This document shows positions 14,514 to 23,392 of a DNA stretch of 64,000 bases, one piece after another. Under the pieces are notes generated by a model, which saw only the letters and a list, made by a program, of their open reading frames with translations, did no database searches and had not been told where the DNA came from. A program made the translations under genes and the position numbers. The DNA is taken from NCBI GenBank assembly GCA_963723745.1, contig CAVRRZ010000001.1, forward strand, positions 620,001 through 684,000. The letters are read 5' to 3'. This stretch comes from CAVRRZ01 sp963723745 (lineage in GTDB: Bacteria > Actinomycetota > Actinomycetes > Mycobacteriales > Geodermatophilaceae). Each line of letters starts with the position of its first letter. Position 1 is the first letter of the stretch.

Positions 14514-15944
14514 TCAGGCGCGCAGCCGCACCGGCGACGCCGAGCGCACGATCCGGTCCGGCCGGACGACGACCGACTCGGCCCCCGCCGAGCGCAGCCA
14601 GCCTGCGAGCTCGGGGCTGTCGATCGTCAGGTCGCTGGCGGGGGCGAGGACCCGCACCCGGTCGCCGTCGACGAGCCGCAACGTCGCCGAGCCCTGGCCG
14701 AGGAGGTCGTCGAGGCGGTAGCGGACGCCTTCCACCACGACGGCCGGCTGCGGCACCAGCGTGCCCGCGAGCCGGCCGCCGCGGCCGTGCCGCTCCACGA
14801 GCGGACCGTTCCGCAACGGCGGCGTGCGGCCACTGGTGGCCAGGGTGCCGACGGCCGGGATCCGGCGCACCACGGTCAGCACGAGCCGGCGGACGGCGGC
14901 ACCGGACTCGCCTCCCCGCGTCATCAGCCGGCCCACCAGCTGGGCCAGACGGATGAGCGAGCGGGCGTGCGGCGCCCGCTCGGCCTGGTGGGTGTCGAGC
15001 AGGTCCTCGTCCGCCCGGTCAGCGAGCACGTCGGCGAGCTTCCAGGCCAGCTGGTGGACGTCGCGCAGCCCGAGGCCGAGTCCCTGGCCGATGAACGGCG
15101 GGGTGAGGTGCGCGGCGTCGCCGGCCAGCAGCACCCGACCGCACCGCCAGCGGTCGGCCAGGGAGGCCCGGAAGGTGTACTCGGCAGCGCGCTCGACGGT
15201 CACCTCCCCCACGCCGAACGGCGCCAGCAGGGCGGCGACGTCCATGTCCGCGATCGACTCCTCCGGCGCCAGCCGGAACTCGAAGCGGAAGCGGTCGCCG
15301 GGGCCGGGCATGAACGTGCCGGCGCGGTGCGGGTCGCAGACCTGGTGCACGCCCGGCCAGCAGGCGAAGCCGGGGGCACGCACGTCGAGAACGAGCCATC
15401 GGTCGGGCGGGCCGAGGTCGCGCATGGTCGCGCCGATCAGCTCGCGCACCGTGCTGTTCGCGCCGTCGCAGCCGAGCACCGCGGCGGTCTCGAGCGGGAC
15501 CTCGCTGCCGTCCGCGCCGCGCACGGTGAGCCGCAGGTCGTCCAGCCCGACCACCTCGACGCCGGTGTGCACGTGGATCCGCGGGTGTCGGGCGACCTGG
15601 TCGCGCAGCAGCCGGTCGAGGTCGGGCTGGTGGACGAGCGTGCCGGTCGGCCAGCCGTGCGGGCCCGGGCCGCGGTCACGGCCGAACTCCGCCAGCGTGC
15701 GCAGACGGGCGTCGAGCAGCCGCATGCCGGCCATCGGCAGCGCGGTCGCGGCGAGGTCGTCGGCGACGCCGACCTCCTGCAGGACCCGGAAGGCCTCGCC
15801 GTCCAGATGGACCGCGCGGGGCAGCTCGTACGGTGCCGTCCGGCGCTCGACGACGGTCACCTCCAGCCCCCGGCGGGCCAGCAGCAGCGCCGCCGTCAGG
15901 CCGACCGGCCCCGCCCCCACGACGACGACCGGGGCGCGGGACAC
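14514..15944 (-). CDS. FAD-dependent aromatic-type monooxygenase (MhpA/PHBH group)
   Basis: A 476-residue class A flavoprotein monooxygenase. It has the Rossmann fingerprint VVVVGAGPVGLTAALLLARR (residues 6-25), the DG motif GCDGANSTVREL, and the GD motif RVLLAGDAAHLTPPFIGQG. The C-terminal thioredoxin-like tail (LRLVDGDRVRVLAPASDL) is shared with MhpA-like hydroxylases of phenylpropionates and polyketide hydroxylases. Substrate cannot be named. GTG at 15944 is preceded by GGTGGGG. No ring-cleavage dioxygenase or hydratase is adjacent, so it is not in an mhp-type operon. A strong hairpin (15993-16026) separates it from the upstream lipoprotein gene. Confidence 0.85.
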   Translation of the reverse strand: MSRAPVVVVGAGPVGLTAALLLARRGLEVTVVERRTAPYELPRAVHLDGEAFRVLQEVGVADDLAATALPMAGMRLLDARLRTLAEFGRDRGPGPHGWPTGTLVHQPDLDRLLRDQVARHPRIHVHTGVEVVGLDDLRLTVRGADGSEVPLETAAVLGCDGANSTVRELIGATMRDLGPPDRWLVLDVRAPGFACWPGVHQVCDPHRAGTFMPGPGDRFRFEFRLAPEESIADMDVAALLAPFGVGEVTVERAAEYTFRASLADRWRCGRVLLAGDAAHLTPPFIGQGLGLGLRDVHQLAWKLADVLADRADEDLLDTHQAERAPHARSLIRLAQLVGRLMTRGGESGAAVRRLVLTVVRRIPAVGTLATSGRTPPLRNGPLVERHGRGGRLAGTLVPQPAVVVEGVRYRLDDLLGQGSATLRLVDGDRVRVLAPASDLTIDSPELAGWLRSAGAESVVVRPDRIVRSASPVRLRA

Positions 15945-15992
15945 CCCACCAGTGTGCCGAGGCCGCTGCCGGTCGTGCCGGTCGCACGCAGC

Positions 15993-16026
15993 GAGGGGTG
16001 CGACGGGGCTTCCCGTCGCACCCCTC
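15993..16026 (-). terminator. Hairpin terminator after the lipoprotein gene
   Basis: GAGGGGTGCGACGGG at 15993-16007 pairs perfectly with 16012-16026 around a 4-base loop (15-bp stem). It lies 22 bases beyond the lipoprotein stop on the minus strand and before the monooxygenase start. No T-run follows, as is common in high-GC actinobacteria. Confidence 0.75.
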
Positions 16027-16047
16027 GAGGAGCTGGTGTGCCGCTGG

Positions 16048-16707
16048 TCAGCCGGCGAGCTCGGCCAGGTCGATGTAGTCGGCGGGCGCGGAGATGTCCT
16101 CCTCCTCGCCGAACCGGCTGAGGTTCATGACACCGGGCGACTCCTCGCCCTTGTTCTCGATCCGCACCGGGTAGGAGTCGTCGCCGGCGAGCACCGACAT
16201 GGTGCTCTCGTCCTCGGTGGTGAGGATCAGCACGTCCTCGCCGTCGACCTCGCCCTCCTCGACCTCGTCCTTGAGGCCGCTGTCGGGGTTGGACAGCTCT
16301 TCGACGAGACCGTCGATCGTCAGCGGCCCGAGGTCGGGCATCTGGTCGGCCGGCAGGAGCAGCCACTGACCCTCGAACTGCGCGGCGGCTTCCGCCGGCA
16401 GTCCGAACGAGGCCCAGAAGTCGCCGGCCGCCTGCATGAAGGCCTGGTCACCGGTCAGCAGCAGCTGGACCTCCTGGCCGTCCACGGTGACGCTGCCGAT
16501 GGCGCCGCCCTCCTGGACGTGCATGTCCATCTCGAGCTCCTGGCCGTCCTGCGTTGTGCTCCCGTCGATGGAGACCGAGCCGGCCTCGCGGAGATCGGCG
16601 GTGGCGTCGTCCAGGACCTCCTGCGCGGTCCGGTCGTCACCCGACCCGCAGCCGGCGAGCAGCACCAGGGCCGACGCGGAGATCAGAGCGATGGAACGGT
16701 TGCGCAT
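16048..16707 (-). CDS. Secreted lipoprotein, LppX/LprAFG-like
   Basis: A 219-residue lipoprotein. ATG at 16707 follows GAGAGGA. The signal peptide MRNRSIALISASALVLLAGC ends in an LAGC lipobox (Cys20). The mature part (TAQEVLDDATADLREAGSVS, TVDGQEVQLLLTGDQAFMQA, VLILTTEDESTMSVLAGDDS, YPVRIENKG) has the half-barrel repeat pattern of LppX/LprG/LprA proteins, which in mycobacteria bind lipids at the cell envelope. The ligand here is unknown. The gene is monocistronic, with 156 bases upstream and a terminator downstream. In the upstream gap ATCGTT and AACGAT form a 6-bp inverted repeat. Confidence 0.8.
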   Translation of the reverse strand: MRNRSIALISASALVLLAGCGSGDDRTAQEVLDDATADLREAGSVSIDGSTTQDGQELEMDMHVQEGGAIGSVTVDGQEVQLLLTGDQAFMQAAGDFWASFGLPAEAAAQFEGQWLLLPADQMPDLGPLTIDGLVEELSNPDSGLKDEVEEGEVDGEDVLILTTEDESTMSVLAGDDSYPVRIENKGEESPGVMNLSRFGEEEDISAPADYIDLAELAG

Positions 16708-16863
16708 TGTTGTCCTCTCGAGCAGGGCGCCGATCGGAACTCCTCGGTCCCGTGGTCGACCCATGCTGGGACCAGAAGGCAGGACCGTCGCGCAGGCACG
16801 CTCGGATTGTCGACGAATCGTTACGTCACGCTCGCAACGATGCCGAGAGCCGGCGTGCCCGGG

Positions 16864-18774
16864 TCAGCGGTCCGTGGGATCGGGTACGAGGTCGGTGCCC
16901 CGGCCACCGGTTCCCCGGCTGCCGGGGTCGCTGCCGCCGGGGTCGCTGCCGCCGGAGTCGCGGCCGGCCGGTCCCCGGTCACTGCCCACCAGGTCCGGGT
17001 TCGGCTTTCCGGGCGAGCGGCGCATCGCCAGGATCAGCGCGACCAGTGCCACGAGCAGCAGCGCCAGCCACAGCGTGCTGAAGTTCGCCCCGAACCCGTA
17101 GATGGCCACCAGCGAGAGCCCACCGGCCATCAGGCAGTAGTAGATGGTCGGCAGGACCGTCTTGCGGATCAGGTCGCCCTCGCGGCCGACCAGGCCCACC
17201 GTCGCCGAGGCCGCCACGATGTTGTGCACCGTGACCATGTTGCCGGCCGCGCCGCCGACCGCCTGGGTGGCGACGATGGTCTCCGGACGGACGCCGATCT
17301 GCTCGGCCGTGGAGAACTGGAACAGAGAGAACATCAGGTTGCTGACCGTGTTGCTGCCTGCCACGAAGGCGCCCAGGGCGCCGATCCACGGCGCGAACGC
17401 CGGCCAGGCGCCACCGGCGATCGATGCAGCGCCCTCGGCGAGCTTGAGCGGCATCGACGTCAGGCCGGAGTCGTTGAACGCCTCACCCGAGTTGATGAAC
17501 ACCCGGACCAGCGGCAGCGCGAACAGCAGGGCGACCGCTGCCCCGGCCAGCTGGCTGCCGGCGACCTTCCACGACTCCTTGATCTGAGGTCCGCGCATCC
17601 GGTGCAGGAAGTAGGTGATGACGCAGGTGACGATGAACAGGAAGCCGGGCAGGTAGAAGACCTGCAGCGCCTGCGCGATGCCCTCGACCCCGAGGATGTT
17701 CTCGGCCGTGTACACCCGCCACCCGGTGGTCAGGAACTCCGTCAGCGGGTCGATCGTGCGGCTGAGCACCAGCAGGACGGCGACGATCAGGTAAGGCGTC
17801 CAGGCCAGCCAGATGTTCATCGTGCGGCCGGCGACCTCGTCGTTGCCGATGTCGAGGGTGCCCATCCAGTGCCTGGCCCAGCGCTGTCGCGGCGGGAAGT
17901 CCCAGACCTTCTTCGGCATGAGGAAGCCGCGGCTGGCCGCGAACATCACGATCCCCAGGCCGATGAGCCCACCGAGCAGCGACGGGAACTCGGGGCCGAG
18001 GGTCGCGGCGACGAGAACGTAGGGGATCGTCATCGAGAAGGCGGCGAACAGGGCGAACGGCGCGACGGCCAGGCCGTCGGCGAAGCGCCGACGCTCGCCG
18101 AAGAAGCCGGTGAGCATGCAGGCGAGGATCAGCGGGATGAGCGTGCCGATGGTTGCGTGCATGAGCGCGACCTGCAGGCCGATCCGCTCGAGGAAACCGG
18201 GCATGTCCGTGCCGAGCTCGGCGATGCGGTCCTCGACCGGGCCGGCCCCGGACAGACCTCCGTTGACCCCGACGAGGATGGGCGTGCCGACCGCACCGAA
18301 GCTCACCGGCGTGCTCTGGATGATGAGCCCGACCATGACCGCCGCCATGGCCGGGAAGCCGAGGGCCAGCAGCAACGGGGCCACCACCGCCGCGGGAGTG
18401 CCGAAGCCGGAGGCGCCCTCGATGAAGCTGCCGAAGAGGAACCCGATGATGATCGCCTGCACGCGGCGGTCGGGGCTGATGCTGGTGAAGCCGGCGCGGA
18501 TGGTTGCCATCGCGCCGCTCTTGGTCAGGGTCGCGAGCAGCAGCAGAGCACCGAACACGATGTAGAGCAGCGTCAGCGCGACCAGGAGGCCCTGGATCGA
18601 CGAGGCCGCGATCGCCGCCGGATCCATCTCCCACACGAGCCACGCGATCAGGACGACGACGACGAAGCCGACCGGCATGGCCTTCTTCGCCGGCCAGCGG
18701 AAGCCCGCCAGCAGGATGCCGACCACCAGGATGGGTGCCAGGGCCAGCAGGCTGAGCACGGCGAGGTTGTCCAC
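16864..18774 (-). CDS. lctP: L-lactate permease (LctP family)
   Basis: A 636-residue polytopic permease taking up L-lactate (and often glycolate) with protons. Start is the GTG at 18774, preceded by GAGAGG. Family landmarks: FLFGSFIEGASGFGTPAAVV, TPVSFGAVGTPILVGV, GALGAFVAGSNTVSNLMFSL and AVGGAAGNMVTVHNIVAASA, the last near the C-terminus. About 13 helices are visible. The C-terminal 45 residues are a Gly/Ser/Asp tail with a short DNA direct repeat (GGSDPGGSDPG), unlike the conserved body. Lactate oxidation genes lutABC are in the same window, 34 kb away, not adjacent. The gene ends beside the XdhC gene end-to-start on the same strand but with a 118-base gap. Confidence 0.9.
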   Translation of the reverse strand: MDNLAVLSLLALAPILVVGILLAGFRWPAKKAMPVGFVVVVLIAWLVWEMDPAAIAASSIQGLLVALTLLYIVFGALLLLATLTKSGAMATIRAGFTSISPDRRVQAIIIGFLFGSFIEGASGFGTPAAVVAPLLLALGFPAMAAVMVGLIIQSTPVSFGAVGTPILVGVNGGLSGAGPVEDRIAELGTDMPGFLERIGLQVALMHATIGTLIPLILACMLTGFFGERRRFADGLAVAPFALFAAFSMTIPYVLVAATLGPEFPSLLGGLIGLGIVMFAASRGFLMPKKVWDFPPRQRWARHWMGTLDIGNDEVAGRTMNIWLAWTPYLIVAVLLVLSRTIDPLTEFLTTGWRVYTAENILGVEGIAQALQVFYLPGFLFIVTCVITYFLHRMRGPQIKESWKVAGSQLAGAAVALLFALPLVRVFINSGEAFNDSGLTSMPLKLAEGAASIAGGAWPAFAPWIGALGAFVAGSNTVSNLMFSLFQFSTAEQIGVRPETIVATQAVGGAAGNMVTVHNIVAASATVGLVGREGDLIRKTVLPTIYYCLMAGGLSLVAIYGFGANFSTLWLALLLVALVALILAMRRSPGKPNPDLVGSDRGPAGRDSGGSDPGGSDPGSRGTGGRGTDLVPDPTDR

Positions 18775-18892
18775 GTTGACGCCTCTCGTTGAGCAACGGT
18801 GCATCGGGTACGCGCAAGCGCGGCTTCTGCACTGTGGCGTACCGCTGGAGGCCCCGCCACCTGGCGGACGGATTGCCGACGATCCGCGATCG

Positions 18893-20014
18893 TCAGCGGT
18901 CGGCGGTCCGGTGGATCGGTCCGGCCAGCTCCGCCAGACGCTCGCCCGAACCACCCCAGCGGCCCGCGATGATCTCCGCGGCGATCGAGATCGCCGTCTC
19001 CTCCGGCGTCCGGGCCCCCAGGTCCAGCCCGATGGGGGAGGCGAGGCGGGCGATCTCGTCGTCCCCCAGCCCCGCCTCGAGCAGCCGCGCCTCGCGCTCC
19101 TCGTGCGTACGACGCGACCCCATCGCGCCGACATAGGCGACCGGGATGCGCAGCGCGACCTCGAGCAGCGGGACGTCGAACTTCGGGTCGTGGGTCAGCA
19201 CGCACAGCACGGTGCGCTCGTCGATCCGGCCGGCGTCGACCTCGGCCTGCAGGTACCGGTGCGGCCACTCGACGATCACCTCGTCGGCCTCCGGGAAGCG
19301 CTTCGGGGTGGCGAAGACCGGGCGGGCGTCGCACACCGAGACCCGGTAGCCGAGAAAGGCCCCGACGCGGGCGACGGCGGCGGCGAAGTCGATGGCGCCG
19401 AAGACGATCATGCGGGCCGGGGGAGCGAAGGAGTTGACGAACAGCGTCAGGTCGTCGCCCCGCCGCTCACCGTCGTGGCCGACGTGCATCAGCGCCGTCC
19501 GCCCCGCGGCGAGCATGCCGCGCGCGTCGGCGGCCACGGCGTCGTCGAGCCGCTGCAGCCCGAGCGTGCCCGACGTCCGGTCCGGCCAGAGCACCAGCCG
19601 GCGGCCCAGCCGGTCGTCGGGTCCCTTGACCACGGTGACGACGGCGACGGGCTCGTGCGCCTCGACGGACGCGGCGATCTCCCCCAGCTCCGGGAACGAC
19701 TCGCGCGACACCGGCTCGACGAAGACGTCGAGGATCCCGCCGCAGGTCAGCCCGACGGCGAACGCGTCGTCGTCCGAGACGCCGTAGCGCTGCAGCACCG
19801 GCTGCCCGGTGGCGACGGCGTCCTGGGCCTCCTCGTACACCGCACCCTCGACGCAGCCACCGGAGACACTGCCGACGGCGGTGCCGTCGGGCCCGACCAG
19901 CATCGACGCACCGGCCGGGCGCGGCGCCGAGCGCCAGGTGCCCACGACAGTGCCCATCCCGACCGTCTCGCCCGCCTGCCACCAGCCGACGAGTTCGTCC
20001 AGCACGTCACGCAT
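18893..20014 (-). CDS. coxF: XdhC/CoxF-family molybdenum cofactor maturation protein
   Basis: A 373-residue XdhC/CoxI-family protein, which binds and protects the sulfurated molybdenum cofactor before insertion into hydroxylases. The N-terminal XdhC_CoxI domain shows TVVGTWRSAPRPAGASMLVG, GSVSGGCVEGAVYEEA and LTCGGILDVFVEP; the C-terminal Rossmann domain shows MIVFGAIDFAAAVARVGAFL, DEVIVEWPHRYLQ, THDPKFDVPLLEVALR and YVGAMGSRRTHEER. Both domains are full length. ATG at 20014 lies 23 bases after coxE. Its operon partners (coxD, coxE) are the ATPase and VWA factors known from CO-dehydrogenase maturation, so its client is probably the CoxSLM complex encoded 9 kb away. Confidence 0.88.
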   Translation of the reverse strand: MRDVLDELVGWWQAGETVGMGTVVGTWRSAPRPAGASMLVGPDGTAVGSVSGGCVEGAVYEEAQDAVATGQPVLQRYGVSDDDAFAVGLTCGGILDVFVEPVSRESFPELGEIAASVEAHEPVAVVTVVKGPDDRLGRRLVLWPDRTSGTLGLQRLDDAVAADARGMLAAGRTALMHVGHDGERRGDDLTLFVNSFAPPARMIVFGAIDFAAAVARVGAFLGYRVSVCDARPVFATPKRFPEADEVIVEWPHRYLQAEVDAGRIDERTVLCVLTHDPKFDVPLLEVALRIPVAYVGAMGSRRTHEEREARLLEAGLGDDEIARLASPIGLDLGARTPEETAISIAAEIIAGRWGGSGERLAELAGPIHRTADR

Positions 20015-20037
20015 CAGCGCGCCCTCTCCTCACTCCG

Positions 20038-21237
20038 TCAGGCACGGGCGATCACACCCGCCAACTCCTCGAACGCCGCCAGGCTGTGCCCGGAGACGAA
20101 CACGTCGATCGACGGCAGCGCCGCCTGCATGCCGCCGGTGAGCGGCTCGTAGCCGGCCCGGCCCTTGTGCGGGTTCACCCAGACGACCGCGTGCGCGAGC
20201 CGGCGCAGCCGGGCCATCTGCTCGGCCAGCAGGTCGGTGCTGCCCCGCTCCCAGCCGTCGCTGCAGATCACCACGACCGCGCCGCGAGCCGCACCGCGCT
20301 GCCCCCAGCGGTCGAGGAACGCCTTGAGCACCTCGCCCAGCCGCGTGCCTCCCGACCAGTCGGGGATGGCGGCTCCGCCGGCGGCCAGGGCACGGTCGGC
20401 GTCGCGCAGCCGCATCTCGCGCGTGACGCGGGTCAGCCGGGTGCCGATGGTGAACACCTCGGTGGCCCCCGGCTGCGCCCGGGCCGCCGCGTGCGCGAAG
20501 CGGAGCAGCGCGTCGGCGTAGGGCGACATCGAGCCGGAGACGTCGATCAGCAGCACCACCCGCCGGGGGCGCGGCTGCCGGCGGCGGTGCAGCAGCCGGG
20601 TGACCTCACCGCCGTCCTGCAGGGCCCGGCGAACGGTGCGTGCCGGGTGCACCGACCCCGACACCGACGGACGCCGGCGCCGCGCCGGCCGCATCGGCGA
20701 GGCCGGCGCGAGCAGGGCGAAGAGGCGGCGCAGCTGCTCGCGCTCGGCGACCGTCAGCTCCGCGACGTCGCGGTGCCGGAGCACCTCGGCGGCGCCGGCC
20801 TGGCCGACCAGCTCGCTGCCCTCGTCCCCGTCGTCCGTCCCGTCGCCGGTCGACAGCGGGGCGAGGGCCGCCGTCCGTACGTGGTCCTCGCGGGCCGGGC
20901 GACCGGGCCGGGGGACCTCGCCGGAGAACCAGGCGGCGAAGGCCGCGTCGTAGCGGTCGAGGTCGTCGGGGCCGGCGCAGAGGGTCAGCCGGCCGGCCCA
21001 GTAGACCTTCGCAGGATCGAGGACGTCGAGGGCGCCGAGCGCGACCAGCATCGCCTCCACCCGGTCCGGCGACGCGGCCACCCCGGCGTGCCGGAGCGTG
21101 CGGGCGAACCCGAGCACCGTGTCGACGACATCGCGCGACCGGACCTCAGGCACCGTGGCAATGGAAGCTTTACCCACGTCCCGATACCCCGGGGCGGGGG
21201 TAAAGCTTCCATTGCCCGGGGGCGCCGCGTCAGTCAC
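20038..21237 (-). CDS. coxE: CoxE-like VWA-domain protein
   Basis: A 399-residue (or 371) VWA protein. The C-terminal half has a complete MIDAS: VLLIDVSGSMSPYADAL (DxSxS), the Thr in DWSGGTRLGEVL, and VICSDGWERGS. CoxE works with the MoxR ATPase CoxD in maturing the Mo-Cu centre of CO dehydrogenase. GTG at 21237 overlaps the coxD end (GTGACTGA), but the first 28 codons are encoded by a dispersed palindromic repeat (21157-21216). A GTG at 21153, just past the repeat, gives the usual family N-terminus (VVDTVLGFARTLRHAG follows) yet has no ribosome site. I keep the long form and mark the start as open. Confidence 0.85.
   Translation of the reverse strand: MTDAAPPGNGSFTPAPGYRDVGKASIATVPEVRSRDVVDTVLGFARTLRHAGVAASPDRVEAMLVALGALDVLDPAKVYWAGRLTLCAGPDDLDRYDAAFAAWFSGEVPRPGRPAREDHVRTAALAPLSTGDGTDDGDEGSELVGQAGAAEVLRHRDVAELTVAEREQLRRLFALLAPASPMRPARRRRPSVSGSVHPARTVRRALQDGGEVTRLLHRRRQPRPRRVVLLIDVSGSMSPYADALLRFAHAAARAQPGATEVFTIGTRLTRVTREMRLRDADRALAAGGAAIPDWSGGTRLGEVLKAFLDRWGQRGAARGAVVVICSDGWERGSTDLLAEQMARLRRLAHAVVWVNPHKGRAGYEPLTGGMQAALPSIDVFVSGHSLAAFEELAGVIARA
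21157..21216. repeat. Dispersed palindromic repeat, copy A
   Basis: GGCAATGGAAGCTTTACCC at 21157-21175 is an exact reverse complement of 21198-21216, around a 22-base loop. The same arms, plus the inner ACGTC next to the left arm and the CCCGGGGG after the right arm, recur at 61634-61690. Here it covers the first codons of the long coxE form or, if coxE starts at 21153, the coxD-coxE gap. Confidence 0.8.
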
Positions 21238-22168
21238 CGAACAGCGCCCCCTGGACCATGCCGCGCACGCGGTCGGTGTCCTCGCGGTACTTGAGCACCG
21301 CGCCGAGGGTGCGGGCGGCGACGTCCGGATCCAGGTCGCGGGCGCCGAGGGTGTGCAGCGCGGTGGCCCAGTCCAAGGCCTCGGCGATCCCCGGTGGCTT
21401 GAGCAGGTCCAGTGCCCGCAGCCGGCCGGTCGCGCGCGCCACCTCGCGGGCGAGCTGCTCTGTCACCTGAGGCAGGCGGCGGCGCAGGATGGCGACCTCT
21501 CGGTCGAAGTCGGGGTGCTGCAGCCAGTGGTAGAGGCAGCGCCGCTTGAGGGCGTCGTGCACCTCGCGGGTCCGGTTCGAGGTGAGCACGACCAGGGGCG
21601 GTGTCTGCGCCGTGATCGTGCCGAGCTCGGGGATGGAGATCGTGAAGTCGGAGAGCACCTCGAGCAGGAACGCCTCGAACTCGTCGTCCGCGCGGTCGAC
21701 CTCGTCGATCAGCAGCACGCTGGGGGAGTCCTCGAGCGCCTGCAGCAGCGGACGGGCCAGCAGGAAGCGGCGGTCGTACAGGCTGGCCTCGAGCGCTTCG
21801 GGGTTGTCGTTCGCGTGTGCGGCCTCGGCGGCACGCAGGTGCAGCAGTTGCCGGCCGAAATCCCAGTCGTAGAGCGCCTGGCTGGCCTCGAGGCCCTCGT
21901 AGCACTGCAACCGGTAGATCGGCCGGCCGGTCACCCGCGCCAGGGCGTGGGCGAGCGCGGTCTTGCCGACCCCCGCCTCGCCCTCGAGGAACAGCGGCCG
22001 GTGCATGACCAGGGCCAGGTAGGCGGCGGTGGCCAGGCCCTCGTCGGGCAGGTAGCCGGTTGCCTCGAGGGCGGCGCCGAGGTCGTCCGGTCCGCCGACG
22101 AGGGATTCGGACCGGGGCACGACGACGGTGGGCTCGACGACGGTGGGCTCGCTCACAGTGCCGAGCAT
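21230..22168 (-). CDS. coxD: CoxD-like MoxR-family AAA+ ATPase
   Basis: A 312-residue MoxR-type AAA+ chaperone. Walker A is FLEGEAGVGKTALAHALARV, Walker B is VLLIDEVDRADDEFEAFLLE, sensor 1 is PPLVVLTSNRTREVHDAL, and the arginine-finger region reads LKRRCLYHWLQHPDF. With coxE and the XdhC gene downstream it forms a CoxDEF set; in Afipia (Oligotropha) carboxidovorans CoxD is needed for introducing sulfur and copper into the CoxL centre. Start ATG 22168; a GTG at 22156 is an alternative. The upstream side is bounded by a hairpin terminator of the PRC-barrel gene. Confidence 0.88.
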   Translation of the reverse strand: MLGTVSEPTVVEPTVVVPRSESLVGGPDDLGAALEATGYLPDEGLATAAYLALVMHRPLFLEGEAGVGKTALAHALARVTGRPIYRLQCYEGLEASQALYDWDFGRQLLHLRAAEAAHANDNPEALEASLYDRRFLLARPLLQALEDSPSVLLIDEVDRADDEFEAFLLEVLSDFTISIPELGTITAQTPPLVVLTSNRTREVHDALKRRCLYHWLQHPDFDREVAILRRRLPQVTEQLAREVARATGRLRALDLLKPPGIAEALDWATALHTLGARDLDPDVAARTLGAVLKYREDTDRVRGMVQGALFGD

Positions 22169-22207
22169 CCCACCGCGGTCGAGCCCCTGGCTGCGGACGG
22201 CGAAACA

Positions 22208-22240
22208 GCGGCCGGCCGAGTCGTGTCCTCGGCCGGCCGC
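22208..22240 (-). terminator. Hairpin terminator after the PRC-barrel gene
   Basis: GCGGCCGGCCGAG (22208-22220) pairs perfectly with 22228-22240 around a 7-base loop, 19 bases beyond the stop of the 22259-23089 gene on the minus strand, isolating it from coxD. Confidence 0.75.
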
Positions 22241-22258
22241 CGTCGCAGGCGGATCCGA

Positions 22259-23089
22259 TCAGATGCGGCGGTCGTTCTCCACGCCCTCGACCTCGATCTC
22301 CTCCTTGCGAACCGTCTCGCTGACCTGCGCCTGCTCGGTCACCACGTCGCGGTCGAGGCGGACGCGCTCCACCGGGACCGCCTCCTTCTCGACGACCGGG
22401 CGCTCGGCGTGGAGGGTCACCTCGTGCTCCTCCTCGCTGATGGCGGGCCCGTCGAGAGCCGCACCGGCGTTGGCCTCGGTGATCGGCTCGCGCTCGAGGC
22501 GGACCTCCTCGCGGGTCACCGGCACCGTCTGCGTCACGTTCTCGCTGACGACGTACTTGCGCATGCGGGCGCGGCCGATCTCCTCGCTGCGGGTGCCGAC
22601 GTTCAGCCGCTCCTCCGACCGGGTCATCGCGTCATCGGTGGTCGGACCGGAGGTGTCGTGTCCCACGGTGCCCGGGGCGTCGTCGTACGCACGCGCCGTG
22701 TCCGCCGTGCCCGTGGTCGGACCGGCCACGCCGGTCGTGGTCCCCGTCGTGCTCTCGTCCGTGGTCCCGGTGTATCCGGTGCCCATGCCGTAGTAGCGGT
22801 AGAGCTCCTCCTCCTCCTGCGGGGAGAGGTGGCCGTCGGTGTCGATCTTCGGCGCGTCCTTGATCCGGTCCTTGCCGATCGGTACGCGCAGGCCGTCGTC
22901 GGTCAGGTTCGCGTCACGGATCGGCACGAAGGACTCCTTGGTGCCGAACAGGCCGGTCTTGACCGTGACCCACTCCGGCCGGCCGGTCTGGTCGTCGAGG
23001 TAGACCTCCGAAGCCGAGCCGATCTTGTTGCCGTCCTCGTCGTAGACGTCGCGGCCGATGACGCGGTCGAGGGTGTCGGTGCCGATCAT
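22259..23089 (-). CDS. PRC-barrel and DUF2382 (YsnF-like) stress protein
   Basis: A 276-residue cytoplasmic protein. ATG 23089 has a GGAGG site. Residues 1-90 form a PRC-barrel (DRVIGRDVYDEDGNKIGSAS, EWVTVKTGLFGTKESFVPI). A flexible Thr/Gly linker follows (GYTGTTDESTTGTTTGVAG). The C-terminal 110 residues are a DUF2382/YsnF repeat rich in Glu and Arg (SEERLNVGTRSEEIGRARM, RKYVVSENVTQTVPVTREEV, VEKEAVPVERVRLDRDVVTE). The architecture is common in desiccation- and radiation-tolerant actinobacteria and is usually stress-induced; the biochemical role is unknown. Single-gene transcript, with a terminator at 22208-22240. Confidence 0.85.
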   Translation of the reverse strand: MIGTDTLDRVIGRDVYDEDGNKIGSASEVYLDDQTGRPEWVTVKTGLFGTKESFVPIRDANLTDDGLRVPIGKDRIKDAPKIDTDGHLSPQEEEELYRYYGMGTGYTGTTDESTTGTTTGVAGPTTGTADTARAYDDAPGTVGHDTSGPTTDDAMTRSEERLNVGTRSEEIGRARMRKYVVSENVTQTVPVTREEVRLEREPITEANAGAALDGPAISEEEHEVTLHAERPVVEKEAVPVERVRLDRDVVTEQAQVSETVRKEEIEVEGVENDRRI

Positions 23090-23392
23090 GGATGTACCTC
23101 CATCAGGGAGAACACGGACAAGTTCGCTCTGATGGGTGAACACCGCTGCCGCGTGTCAAACGGCCGATGCTGTTCCCGATTCGGCGAAACCTCGGTGTGC
23201 GACACGATCCGATGGCGCTGGGGGCCGGCATCGGCCCAGGTCGGAGGCGTGACGAGGGGCCGCGGACGGCCCCTTGCCACCTGTGACGACTCGGACGCGA
23301 CCCGTAGTTCACGCGAAACGCGGGCGAGTCGGAACCGGGTCGTCGGCGCGTCGGTCCCCTCGTCGCGGGGAGGCTGTGCCTAGCGTCGCCGG
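23090..23392. other. Divergent intergenic region (303 bases)
   Basis: Promoter space between the PRC-barrel gene (minus) and the DUF3097 gene (plus). A TAGCGT -10-like hexamer at 23381-23386 stands 6 bases before the GTG at 23393, so the DUF3097 message may be leaderless. A 7-bp hairpin GGGGCCG/CGGCCCC lies at 23256-23273. No open frame with a ribosome site is visible. Confidence 0.5.

Noticed and set aside
14761..18792. A 1343-codon open frame on the plus strand, opposite monooxygenase, lipoprotein and lactate permease
   Set aside because: Such antisense frames arise from GC-rich codon bias in high-GC genomes; the translation is low-complexity (Arg, Gly, Ala, Pro, Asp) with no domain, whereas the opposite strand encodes recognisable proteins.
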